From: Gallionella sp. | Lineage (GTDB): Bacteria; Pseudomonadota; Gammaproteobacteria; Burkholderiales; Gallionellaceae | Assembly (NCBI GenBank): GCA_028689145.1 | Contig: JAQTWT010000011.1 | Location: 1-64,000 of the forward strand | Direction: 5' to 3' | Length of the DNA: 64,000 nucleotides | Shown here: one piece after another, positions 8,579 through 16,928 of the stretch | Numbering within the stretch: the first letter of the stretch is position 1 | Layout of the letters: the number at the start of each line of letters is the position of its first letter | Program-made: the position numbers and the translations under genes | Notes under the pieces: model-generated | What the model was told of the DNA's origin: nothing | Seen by the model: the letters and a program-made list of their open reading frames with translations, nothing else | Database searches by the model: none

Positions 8579-11500
8579 GGCGCACTCCCTGTTGCATCTT
8601 GGCTGGAATTACTTTTGGAAGACTCCGCTTTGATTGATTCCTGCTCTTCCAGTATCTTCCATTCGCTGCCGCGATCTTTGCGGATCAAAATCAATTGCTT
8701 CCGCGAAGTCTTTTTATAACCGCCAACTTCAAGCGTTTCCACAAAATATGCCGCCGCTCTCAGAGCACCGCGTGGTTCAATTTTGAGATTTTCCGCACGC
8801 ACCCTGATTGAGGCAGCCTCGCCAATCCGGCTGCCGCGTTTATTTTCCCATGCTGCACGCTCTTCCCCGCCTGCCGGCTGAAACTTGATGTCATAGTGAG
8901 ACAGATAACCCGCCACATTCTTTGCCGACCAATCATTTAACCAGCGTGCAACCAGCAATTCCGGGGAACCTGCCGGAATTTCTGCAGATTGTTTGGCTTC
9001 CGCTTCCGCCGCAGCTTTGGCCGACTGCTCCGCTTTTATGCGCGCGGCCTCAATCTTTGCCGCACGCTTGGCCTCTTCAGCGGCCTGTTTCTCCGCAGCT
9101 GCTTTGACTTTCTGCTCGGCCTTCAGCTTGGCTGCTTCGGCTTCCGCTTCCTGTTTGGCTTTCAGCTTTGCCGCTTTGGCCTCTGCGTCCAACTTGGCTT
9201 GCTCTGCCGCTTTAGCTTGCTGCTCCGCTCTCACCCGAGCAGCCTCGGCTTTGGCTTCTTCCTTTGCCTTGAGCTTGGCAGCCCTGGCTTCCGCTGCCAA
9301 TTTTGCTTTCTCTTCTGCTGCCGCTTTGGCAACTGCCTCACGTTGCGGGCGTGCGGCTTCCGCTCCCGCAGCAGCCATGGCCTGCTGCCCCGGTTTGACA
9401 CGTGCAGCTTCTGCCAGTGCCGCGCGTTTGACCTCATCGGCTGCTTGTTTCTCCGCTGCTGAATTGGCTTTCTGCTCGGCCTTCAGCTTGGCTGCTCCGG
9501 CTTCCGCTTCCTGTTTGGCTTTCAGCTTTGCCGCTTTGGCCTCTGCGTCCAGCCTGGCTTGCTCTGCTGCTTTCGCTTGCCGTTCAGCTTTCACGCGTGC
9601 CGCTTCGGCTTTAGCTTCTTCCTGTGCCTTGAGCTTGGCAACCCTGGCTTCCGCTGCCAATTTCGCTTTCTCTTCTGCTGCCGCTTTGGCAGCTGCCTCA
9701 CGTTGCGGGCGTGCAGCTTCCGCTTCCGCAGCAGCCATGGCCTGCTGTTCCACTTTGACACGTGCAGCTTCTGCCAGTGCCGCGCGTTTGGCCTCATCGG
9801 CTGCTTGTTTCTCCGCTGCTGATTTGGCTTTCTGCTCGGCCTTCAGCTTGGCTGCTTCGACTTCCGCTTCCTGTTTGGCTTTCAGCTTTGCCGCTTTGGC
9901 CTCTGCGTCCAACTTGGCTTGCTCTGCCGCTTTAGCTTGCTGCTCCGCTCTCACCCGAGCAGCTTCGGCTTTGGCTTCTGCCTTTGCCTTGAGCTTGGCG
10001 GCCCTAGCTTCCGCTGCCAATTTTGCTTTCTCTTCTGCTGCCTCATGAGCTTCAAACTTTGCACGGGTTTCTTCTTTCTCTTCCAAAATCTTCCATCCGC
10101 CATCCGGACCGCTGCGAATCAACACCAATTGTTTCCATGAGTTCTCTTCACGCCCATCAACTTCTCTTGACTCTACAAAACGGGCAATCGCCATCAGCTT
10201 GCCCTGCTGCACAATCTTCAGCTTTTCCGCGCGCGCTTTGACTGGGGCAGCTTCGACAATTTGCTTGCGGCGTTGCGCTTCCCATGACGCACGATTAGTC
10301 CCGTCTTCCGGGCGGAAAGCGATGTCATAATGCGACAAATAGCTCGTCACATTTATTCCCGACCAATCCTGCAACCAGCGTTCAACCAATATTTCCGGTG
10401 AACTCATCGGAATTTGGACAACTTCGGCTTCTGCCGCTTGATTGGTTTCCGGCACTGCCGTTTTTTCCGCTGGCAGTTCTGCTTTTTGCCCGGACTTTAC
10501 CGATGGCATCTCAACTCCGGTGGCAACTCCTGTATCCCTCTTATCCTCGACGTTATTAGCCGGTACAGGCAAACTATTTTTTCCAGTCAGCGCTTGCGAC
10601 GATACGACACCGCAACGCTGCTGCTCTGCACGCAACACGGCACAAAACTCTTCGGCTATCTGCTTCTCGGAAAATTGTGCAATAAATAACTGATACTGCG
10701 GGGGCTGCGCATCGCCTGCATCACCCGTCCCGTGTTGACGGCGCGGAAGTATCGTCCGGCCTTCCATCTGTTTTGGAAAACGGGCACGCAAGTCACGCCA
10801 TACGGCGGTAACCGCGCGTCGATCATGCACATCGGACATTTCCACCAGCCAAAACCGCTGATTGGACCAGTCCACCCCGTCGAATTTTTCCTGATTCGGC
10901 AAGGTTGCAGCGGTTGCGGGTGCGGCTTCCTGTTCCGCAATTATGCGCGGAGCTTCTGTATTCGCTGCACGTTTGGCCTCTTCCGCTACTTGTTTCTCCG
11001 CAGCTGCTTTGGCTTTCTGCTCGGCCTTCAGTTTGGCTGCCCCGGCTTCCTGTTTGGCTTTCAGCTTTGCCGCTTTGGCCTCTGCGTCCAGCCTGGCTTG
11101 CTCTGCTGCTTTCGCTTGCCGTTCAGCTTTCACGCGTGCCGCTTCGGCTTTAGCTTCTTCCTGTGCCTTGAGCTTGGCAACCCTGGCTTCCGCTGCCAAT
11201 TTCGCTTTCTCTTCTGCTGCCGCTTTGGCAGCTGCCTCACGTTGCGGGCGTGCAGCTTCCGCTTCTGCAGCCGCCTTAACTTCCTGTTCCGCTTTGACAC
11301 GTGCTGCTTCTGCCTGTGCCGCACGTTTAACCTCGTCAGCAGCTTGTTTCTCCGCTGCTGCTTTGGCTTTCTGTTCTGCTTTCAGCTTCGCTGCAGCGAC
11401 TTCAGCTTCCCGTCTGGCTTTCAGCTTCGCCGCTTTAAGCTCCGCGTCCACCCTGGCATTCTCAGCCGCTTGGCCTTGCTGCTCTGCTTTCAACCGCGCC

Positions 11501-12618
11501 ACTTCGGCTTTGGCTTGTTCCAGTGTATTGAGTTTCGCCGCTTTGGCTTCTGCAGCCGCACGAGCTTGCTGTTCCGCGACTACGCGCGCTACTTCAGCCT
11601 TCTCCGCCTGCCGGGCTTCTTCAAACGCTTGTTTTTCTGCATTCGCTCTAGCCAGCTTCTCGGCCTTCAACCGATCAACATCGGTTTTCAACCGCAAAAT
11701 TTCCGCTTCAGTTTCCTGCCGGACTTTCAACTTTGCGTCCTTGGCTATAGATTCCAGATACGTTCTTTCTGCTTCAGCATGCGCGTCATGTTCGACTTTC
11801 AGGCGAGCGGCTTCCGCATCGGCTTTGGCTTTCTGCTCAACCTGCAGCCTGGCCGCCACGGCTTCCGCTTCCCGCTTGGCTTTCAACTTCGCCGCTTTAG
11901 CCTCCGCGTCCTGCCTGGCTTTTTCCGCTGCCTTGGCTTGCAGTTCAGCTTTCACACGTACCGCTTCGGCTTTGGCTTCTTCCTGCACTTTAAGCTTGGC
12001 GGCTTTGGCCTCCTCCGCCAGCCTCGCTTTCTCTTCTGCAGCGGCAGCCTTGGCATCCTGCTCAGCTTTGACACGCGCGGCTTCAACTTGGGCAGCCTGT
12101 TTAGCTTCTTCTGCAGCCTGTTTTTCCGCATCATCCTGCGCGGTTCTCGCGCTAATAACCCCGGCTGCTTTATTAGCGTCTGCTCTGGCCTGCCTCTCGG
12201 CCTTCAACCGCGCCACATCAGCTTTTAAACGCAAAATTTCGGCTTCAGTTTCCCGCTGTACTTTCAACTTTGCGGCCTTGGCTATGAATTCCAGATAGGC
12301 TCTTTCTTCCTCTGCCACCTGCGCTTCACGCCCCGACTCCTTGGCTACAGCCTTTTCCGGCTGACTTGGCGCTATATTGTTTTCAGCTTTCGGCACCATA
12401 CCGGCCTCTGCCACAACCAACCGGTAGCCGTTCACACCGGATGACCCTGCTGTCTGCGAAGCGCCTGTGCGCGGGGTGGAATCGAACGTCAAAGATTTTT
12501 CGTGTTGCCGGTAAAGTTCGAGCGCATACACATTGCCGCTACCCGACAACAACAAAAAACACAGCGCGCCAAACGCCGCGTTGCGCAAACACAAACTCTG
12601 CCGATACAGGTGTTCCAT
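8575..12618 (-). CDS. TolA-like Ala/Lys/Glu repeat protein with SPOR-like and two NTF2-like domains
   Basis: The ORF is open from an ATG at 12783 that overlaps the upstream stop, but the ATG at 12618 is preferred. It has GGAGG at good spacing and starts a plausible signal peptide (MEHLYRQSLCLRNAAFGALC, ending near VYALE). The mature protein is mostly charged helical repeats such as AKAEAARVKAEQQAKAAEQA, likely long coiled coil as in TolA. Between the repeats are a SPOR-like domain (ORF residues about 632-735, with FCAVLRAEQQRC) and two related NTF2/SnoaL-like domains (about 792-905 and 1271-1381; each has the pattern W-x2-DW-x10-YLSHYDI and ends WKILEE). SPOR domains usually bind denuded peptidoglycan. 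A periplasm-spanning scaffold or tether for the secretion channel is a reasonable inference. The gene shares its SPOR-like domain with the upstream channel gene. Confidence 0.8.
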   Translation of the reverse strand: MEHLYRQSLCLRNAAFGALCFLLLSGSGNVYALELYRQHEKSLTFDSTPRTGASQTAGSSGVNGYRLVVAEAGMVPKAENNIAPSQPEKAVAKESGREAQVAEEERAYLEFIAKAAKLKVQRETEAEILRLKADVARLKAERQARADANKAAGVISARTAQDDAEKQAAEEAKQAAQVEAARVKAEQDAKAAAAEEKARLAEEAKAAKLKVQEEAKAEAVRVKAELQAKAAEKARQDAEAKAAKLKAKREAEAVAARLQVEQKAKADAEAARLKVEHDAHAEAERTYLESIAKDAKLKVRQETEAEILRLKTDVDRLKAEKLARANAEKQAFEEARQAEKAEVARVVAEQQARAAAEAKAAKLNTLEQAKAEVARLKAEQQGQAAENARVDAELKAAKLKARREAEVAAAKLKAEQKAKAAAEKQAADEVKRAAQAEAARVKAEQEVKAAAEAEAARPQREAAAKAAAEEKAKLAAEARVAKLKAQEEAKAEAARVKAERQAKAAEQARLDAEAKAAKLKAKQEAGAAKLKAEQKAKAAAEKQVAEEAKRAANTEAPRIIAEQEAAPATAATLPNQEKFDGVDWSNQRFWLVEMSDVHDRRAVTAVWRDLRARFPKQMEGRTILPRRQHGTGDAGDAQPPQYQLFIAQFSEKQIAEEFCAVLRAEQQRCGVVSSQALTGKNSLPVPANNVEDKRDTGVATGVEMPSVKSGQKAELPAEKTAVPETNQAAEAEVVQIPMSSPEILVERWLQDWSGINVTSYLSHYDIAFRPEDGTNRASWEAQRRKQIVEAAPVKARAEKLKIVQQGKLMAIARFVESREVDGREENSWKQLVLIRSGPDGGWKILEEKEETRAKFEAHEAAEEKAKLAAEARAAKLKAKAEAKAEAARVRAEQQAKAAEQAKLDAEAKAAKLKAKQEAEVEAAKLKAEQKAKSAAEKQAADEAKRAALAEAARVKVEQQAMAAAEAEAARPQREAAAKAAAEEKAKLAAEARVAKLKAQEEAKAEAARVKAERQAKAAEQARLDAEAKAAKLKAKQEAEAGAAKLKAEQKANSAAEKQAADEVKRAALAEAARVKPGQQAMAAAGAEAARPQREAVAKAAAEEKAKLAAEARAAKLKAKEEAKAEAARVRAEQQAKAAEQAKLDAEAKAAKLKAKQEAEAEAAKLKAEQKVKAAAEKQAAEEAKRAAKIEAARIKAEQSAKAAAEAEAKQSAEIPAGSPELLVARWLNDWSAKNVAGYLSHYDIKFQPAGGEERAAWENKRGSRIGEAASIRVRAENLKIEPRGALRAAAYFVETLEVGGYKKTSRKQLILIRKDRGSEWKILEEQESIKAESSKSNSSQDATGSAP
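9001..11420 (-). repeat. Long internal coding repeats, 360-bp period
   Basis: Blocks beginning near 9121, 9481 and 9841 are almost identical at exactly 360-bp spacing (120 codons). A further, partly matching copy lies at about 10990-11420. The copies differ at only a few positions each, so they are recent duplications or kept similar by recombination. The repeat unit itself is built from smaller Lys/Ala/Glu helical units. Confidence 0.88.
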
Positions 12619-12779
12619 ATATACCCACGCCTCCAATCCCGCGCATGCGATCAGCCAATACCCCTGCAAACTTCTGTTCCAACGCGTGCAGATGCGTATT
12701 GGCAAGTGGAATGTAAAATCGCCCCCCGATAACCGCCAATCCGGCGACCTCCATTTTGTGTCTTCATTGGAATATTGCT

Positions 12780-15638
12780 TCATGGCTTATGCCCGCCAAG
12801 TCCGGATTCAGGCATGGCTGCATTGGTCTCCGCCCCAACTCCTGCTTTTTCTTCCTCATCCAACAGTGCTTTTTGCTCCGCTTTCAAGCGCTCCAGTTCT
12901 GCTTCCACTGCCGCACGGGCTTCCCGCTCCGCTTTCTCGCGTGTCGCCTCAGCTTTGGCTGATTGCTCTGCCGCAGCATGTTGTTGCACGTGTGCCGCAT
13001 TTTTTTGTTCCGACTTTAATTGCGACGTTTCGGCTGTCAACCCGGCATTTTCTTCTTCGTCCAGCAGTGCTTTGTACTCTGCTTTTAAGCGCGCCAGTTC
13101 GGCTTCCGCTGCTTCTCTGGCTTCATATTCCGCTTTCGCGCGCGCGACACCGGCCTGCACTCGCCCCACTTCAGATGTTAATTTTTCCGGTGCATTGCTT
13201 ATCGCGACAGACGCTTCACCTGCCAGTCCAGCTTTTGCTTCCCCATCCAGCAGTGCCTGTTGCTCTGCTTTCAGACGTTCCAATTCAACTTCCGCAGCAG
13301 CCCTTGCTTCCCGTTCCGCTGCCACGCGCACAGCCTCTATTTTGGCAGCCAGACCAGCTGCTGCCTGCACTGCCTCAGGCTCAGCAGTTTTTTCAACAGG
13401 CATTTGCCCATCCTGCGCTGCTGCACCATCCGCATGATCCGATGGATTTCCGTCTTTATCATTCCTGCCAGAAACTTTCGCACCCGCCGTCGTGGTCGCA
13501 GTGATTGCTCCGCTAGCGGCGTTTGGCTGCAGATCAGATGCCGGAGGCACCACAAAGCCGTCTCTTCCCTCCAGCGATCGGGAAGAAACTGCTTCGCAAC
13601 GTTGCTGCCCGGCACGCAGTGTTATACAAAAATCTTCTGCTACTTTCTGATCGGGGAAGGTTGCGATAAATAACCGGTACCATGCAGCGCGCTCCTTCCC
13701 CGCCGCATTCACTTGCCCTTGCCGCTGCGGGAGCAGAGTTCGCCCGTCCATCAGTTGCTGCGAAAAGCGCGAGCGCAAGTCCCTCCAGGCGGGCAACACA
13801 GCACCCCGGTCATACACGCCGGAAAGCTCCACCAGCCAATGCACTTTTCCGTCGTTCAGCGTATTCCCCTCCCAGTCCACCGCTTTAGCTTCGTTAGCCT
13901 GCTCCCTGCTTCTGGCTTTATCATCTTCTCGTTTTTTGTACTTGCCAAATAATGTCGGAGCAACTTCCCCGACCGCGTTATCTGCCTTGTCTGCAATATT
14001 TCCTGTCCGGTTTTGCGCAGCACCCTCAACCCCCTGCTTTGCGCCAGACTCCGCAAAAACAGTGCCATAATCGGCCTCGTCTGCCAACGGCGCGGGACGC
14101 GCGCCGTCTCCCGGCATGACATCGCCGCCGGATACACCTCCGCCCAACGCGCTGAACAAATTGATCAGCCCGCGGTAGCGATCCATGCGTACACTGTACC
14201 AGTCATCCAGATTGCGCTGATAGGCGCGTTGCGCATCCAGCACAGCCAGATAATCAACCGCTCCGGCCATATAAGTTTCCTGGCTGTAATTCCATGCGCG
14301 CAGCGATGAATCAACGGCCACACCCTGCGCTTTCAGGCGCTTGCCGATAAAACTGATCGCGCTCAGCGAATCATCGACTTCGCGTACCGCGTCATAAATC
14401 ACGCGCATATAAGTTTCCAGCAACTCTTCATGCATAGCCTGCGCAAATTCCACTTCCTTGGATCGCTTGCCGCTGTCGAATATAGTTGCTGAAAGATTGG
14501 CAATCGTGCTCCAAAACAGTGCCTGCGGCGTGAACAACCCAGACATGTAGATACTACCGTAACCTATTTGCGCAGTCAGATCGAGCGGTGGCAGCACCCG
14601 CGCACGCGCAACGTCAATATCGGCATCAGCCGCCAACATCCTCGCCTCCACCGCACGCACGTCGGGTCTGCGCAACAACAATGCCGAGGGTACGCCGGGA
14701 AGCACCGGCAAAAATTTTACCGAGTTTAATCCATTACGCGAAAGCTTCAGCGCCACCGGTGCCGAGCCGGTCAACGCAGCCAAACGATTGAGTACGGTTT
14801 CACGCTGTTGTTCAAGTACCGGAAAGGTAGCTTTTACCGCAAAAACAGCCGCCTTCTGCTGCTCCATTTCCGTTATGGTTGCATCCCCCACAGCCAAACG
14901 TTCGCTTACCGAGACCAGCATCTCGCCCAGTGAATTCTCGGTCTCGCGCGCGACTTTCAAACGGTCATTGAGCGACAGGTATTCGATGTAAGCGGCAGCC
15001 ACATCGGCGGCCACTTTTCTCTGCATATCATCGCGCTGGTAGGTTGCCCGCAACAACTGCAACTCGGCGGACTCATACAACGATTCAGTTTCACCCCAAA
15101 TATCGGGACGCCAATCACCCTTGAGACTGATCTGATGGCTGGAGCGCGACTTGTTATTGCCCGTCGCACTACCTCTCCCGACACCAAATTCCGGATACTC
15201 GTTTTTAACCTGGGCCGGCAGCGTAACAACCGGAACCTTATCCGCTCCCGCCTGATCGAGCCGTGCTTTGCTTTGCGCGATACGCAATGCCGCAATCCGC
15301 AGATCCGGATTATTCGCCAGCGCGCGATCCATCAAACCGTTGAGTTCCTGGCTCCCCAACAGTCGCCACCACTCTGCCAGCGCAGCCGTCAATGGCGACG
15401 AAGCAGACAGTGCAGGGCGGGATACCGGTGAAGGCGAGGTGATATTTTTAGAATTGGCTATATCAACAACCGTTGGAGCGGCCGGATACTGCTTGGGAAG
15501 ATCAAGCGCGGGCACATTGTATTTATCGCGTTTTGCCGCACAGCCTGCCAACAGCAAAAAACATGACAGCATGAACGTGATGCCGCGCAAACACGACAAC
15601 CGATGATATTTCGGATAAGTCAATTTACTCACCGGCAC
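12780..15638 (-). CDS. Outer-membrane efflux lipoprotein (TolC/NodT type) with C-terminal SPOR-like and coiled-coil extension
   Basis: The 952-residue product starts at a GTG. A lipoprotein signal ends in LLLAGC with the lipidated Cys at residue 33. Residues of about 80-500 match the outer-membrane factor fold of NodT/OprM-type channels (LADWW-like AEWWRLLGSQELNGLMDRAL, DIWGETESLYE, LLLRRPDVRAVEARMLAADA, VDYLAVLDAQRAYQRNLDDW). Such proteins are usually about 450-500 residues long and stop there. This one continues with a SPOR-like domain (about 590-695, with DFCITLRAGQQRC) and three Lys/Glu-rich repeats (each containing RLKAEQ-type and ALLDEEE-type segments). It is the first gene of the minus-strand exporter operon and supplies its outer-membrane component, in the LapE role. 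The next gene overlaps by 4 bp. Confidence 0.9.
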   Translation of the reverse strand: MPVSKLTYPKYHRLSCLRGITFMLSCFLLLAGCAAKRDKYNVPALDLPKQYPAAPTVVDIANSKNITSPSPVSRPALSASSPLTAALAEWWRLLGSQELNGLMDRALANNPDLRIAALRIAQSKARLDQAGADKVPVVTLPAQVKNEYPEFGVGRGSATGNNKSRSSHQISLKGDWRPDIWGETESLYESAELQLLRATYQRDDMQRKVAADVAAAYIEYLSLNDRLKVARETENSLGEMLVSVSERLAVGDATITEMEQQKAAVFAVKATFPVLEQQRETVLNRLAALTGSAPVALKLSRNGLNSVKFLPVLPGVPSALLLRRPDVRAVEARMLAADADIDVARARVLPPLDLTAQIGYGSIYMSGLFTPQALFWSTIANLSATIFDSGKRSKEVEFAQAMHEELLETYMRVIYDAVREVDDSLSAISFIGKRLKAQGVAVDSSLRAWNYSQETYMAGAVDYLAVLDAQRAYQRNLDDWYSVRMDRYRGLINLFSALGGGVSGGDVMPGDGARPAPLADEADYGTVFAESGAKQGVEGAAQNRTGNIADKADNAVGEVAPTLFGKYKKREDDKARSREQANEAKAVDWEGNTLNDGKVHWLVELSGVYDRGAVLPAWRDLRSRFSQQLMDGRTLLPQRQGQVNAAGKERAAWYRLFIATFPDQKVAEDFCITLRAGQQRCEAVSSRSLEGRDGFVVPPASDLQPNAASGAITATTTAGAKVSGRNDKDGNPSDHADGAAAQDGQMPVEKTAEPEAVQAAAGLAAKIEAVRVAAEREARAAAEVELERLKAEQQALLDGEAKAGLAGEASVAISNAPEKLTSEVGRVQAGVARAKAEYEAREAAEAELARLKAEYKALLDEEENAGLTAETSQLKSEQKNAAHVQQHAAAEQSAKAEATREKAEREARAAVEAELERLKAEQKALLDEEEKAGVGAETNAAMPESGLGGHKP

Positions 15639-16193
15639 AGCAACCCGCGCACGGAATCAATGAGAAGCCGACAGCTTCATGCACGGGCAGTGTGATGTGA
15701 ATAACCATTTGCGATGACGCAAAAATTATAAGCAAGCGCTGTTTTTCTTGCATGGACATGATGTGTACAACTTAGCCAATCAGAGTGATTTTCATTTGAA
15801 AATACTACCAAGCGGGCAGGGGTTAATAACTATCCAATACCCCCCAAAAAACAACCCTATTCGCGACTTAAAAAGCATCAGGGGAACCCCGCTGACTCGC
15901 AGCGCAATCCGACTCCAATCAGTGCCAACAAAACAGATGAGTGGCAGCGCGCCTCCGTTGCTATTGCCGAGCCACACGCTGAGCTTTTATCCGAAATAAT
16001 ACTATCAATACACAGTGTTTTTAAGCTGACAAATACTGACAACTCGCCGTTCAAACGCTCGTCGTCCGAACGGGGAAAAACTTGCGGGGAGAAATTTTTG
16101 AATGGCGCTCTAGATCACCAACCGAACATACTGTAGAAAAAGTACAGCAAACGAAACGTCGGGCAAATATTGCTGAAGTTTTATTACAAGAAA
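15639..16193. other. Regulatory intergenic region upstream of the secretion operon
   Basis: The 555 bp lie between the response regulator stop and the GTG of the channel gene, both on the minus strand. The stretch is AT-richer than its neighbours, especially at 16000-16190. The 83-residue plus-strand ORF within it (15748-15999) shows no protein-like features. Read-through from the response regulator into the operon is possible because no strong terminator is seen. Confidence 0.5.
15725..15730 (-). promoter_or_regulatory. Candidate -10 element of the secretion operon
   Basis: A perfect TATAAT on the minus strand lies about 87 bp upstream of the channel gene start. No good -35 hexamer sits at 16-18 bp, and an inverted repeat (GCAAG, 10 nt, CTTGC; about 15732-15751) covers that position, which would suit an activator-dependent promoter. 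The neighbouring response regulator is the obvious candidate; this is inference. Confidence 0.4.
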
Positions 16194-16898
16194 CTACTCC
16201 AACACAACCAGCGGGCGAATGAATTTATAACCCACTCCGCGCACGGTTTGCAGGGAATCACTGTCATTATCAAACCCCCGCAATTTGCGCCGTAACCGGC
16301 TCATACAGGCTTCCAGAGCGCGCGGATCGTAGTGCGACGGGTTCTTGCCCATAGCCCGGATCAGGGTATCGCGATCTGCCTGCTGATTTTCAGCAGCAGC
16401 CATTGCCCGCAACAGCGATAACTCCCAACCGGTCAATGGAATGGCAGGCTCACCCGGCGGCCTCAGCTCGGATCGCGCCTGCAGCAACTGCCACGCTTGA
16501 TTCAGCGTTGGCAATGAATTGTGATGCACCGCTTCAAGGCGATTGACCATGTTGCCGATGAGTGCCAGCAACTCGGTGAAGTTGATCGGTTTAACGAGGT
16601 AATTATCCGCACCGGCAAGGCGGCACTCGATACGGTCACTCCCCCGGTTAAGCGCCGTCACCATGACAATGCCGATCAATGCACCAAACTTCTTGCGCAA
16701 CCGTTCCGCCAGAATTGAACCGCTATCGCCGGGAAGGCAATAATCCAGCAGTGCGATCTCGGGAGTGAATTGCGATAACTTGCTTTCCAGCTCCGCGCCA
16801 TTCGTTGCACCGTGTACTTCATGCCCGGAAAACTCAAGAAAAGAGACTAGCTCTTCAAGTTGTCCGATATCATCTTCCACTACAATAATGCGTGTCAT
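16194..16898 (-). CDS. OmpR-family response regulator
   Basis: The 234-residue protein has a receiver domain (acidic pair EDD at 8-10, phospho-acceptor Asp52 in LLDYCLPG, Thr81, and Lys103 in LVKPINF) and a C-terminal winged-helix DNA-binding domain (about 140-230, ending SLQTVRGVGYKFIRPL). It is 30 bp from the divergent sensor kinase and so is its probable partner. It lies upstream of the secretion operon on the same strand, which makes that operon a likely target. No DNA site could be proven from sequence alone. Confidence 0.93.
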   Translation of the reverse strand: MTRIIVVEDDIGQLEELVSFLEFSGHEVHGATNGAELESKLSQFTPEIALLDYCLPGDSGSILAERLRKKFGALIGIVMVTALNRGSDRIECRLAGADNYLVKPINFTELLALIGNMVNRLEAVHHNSLPTLNQAWQLLQARSELRPPGEPAIPLTGWELSLLRAMAAAENQQADRDTLIRAMGKNPSHYDPRALEACMSRLRRKLRGFDNDSDSLQTVRGVGYKFIRPLVVLE

Positions 16899-16928
16899 AA
16901 GGTCACCCAGGTTCAGGATTTGAATTCT

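Noticed and set aside
9121-10046. Regular 360-bp repeats considered as a CRISPR-like or satellite array
   Set aside because: Repeats are contiguous coding modules without spacers and keep the minus reading frame.
8989-12298. Long plus-strand ORFs rich in Ala/Ser/Cys/Phe opposite the TolA-like gene
   Set aside because: They are shadows of the repetitive Lys/Ala/Glu coding sequence on the minus strand; no start signals or motifs.
15748-15999. 83-residue plus-strand ORF upstream of the channel gene
   Set aside because: No Shine-Dalgarno and no protein-like pattern; it overlaps the candidate promoter region.
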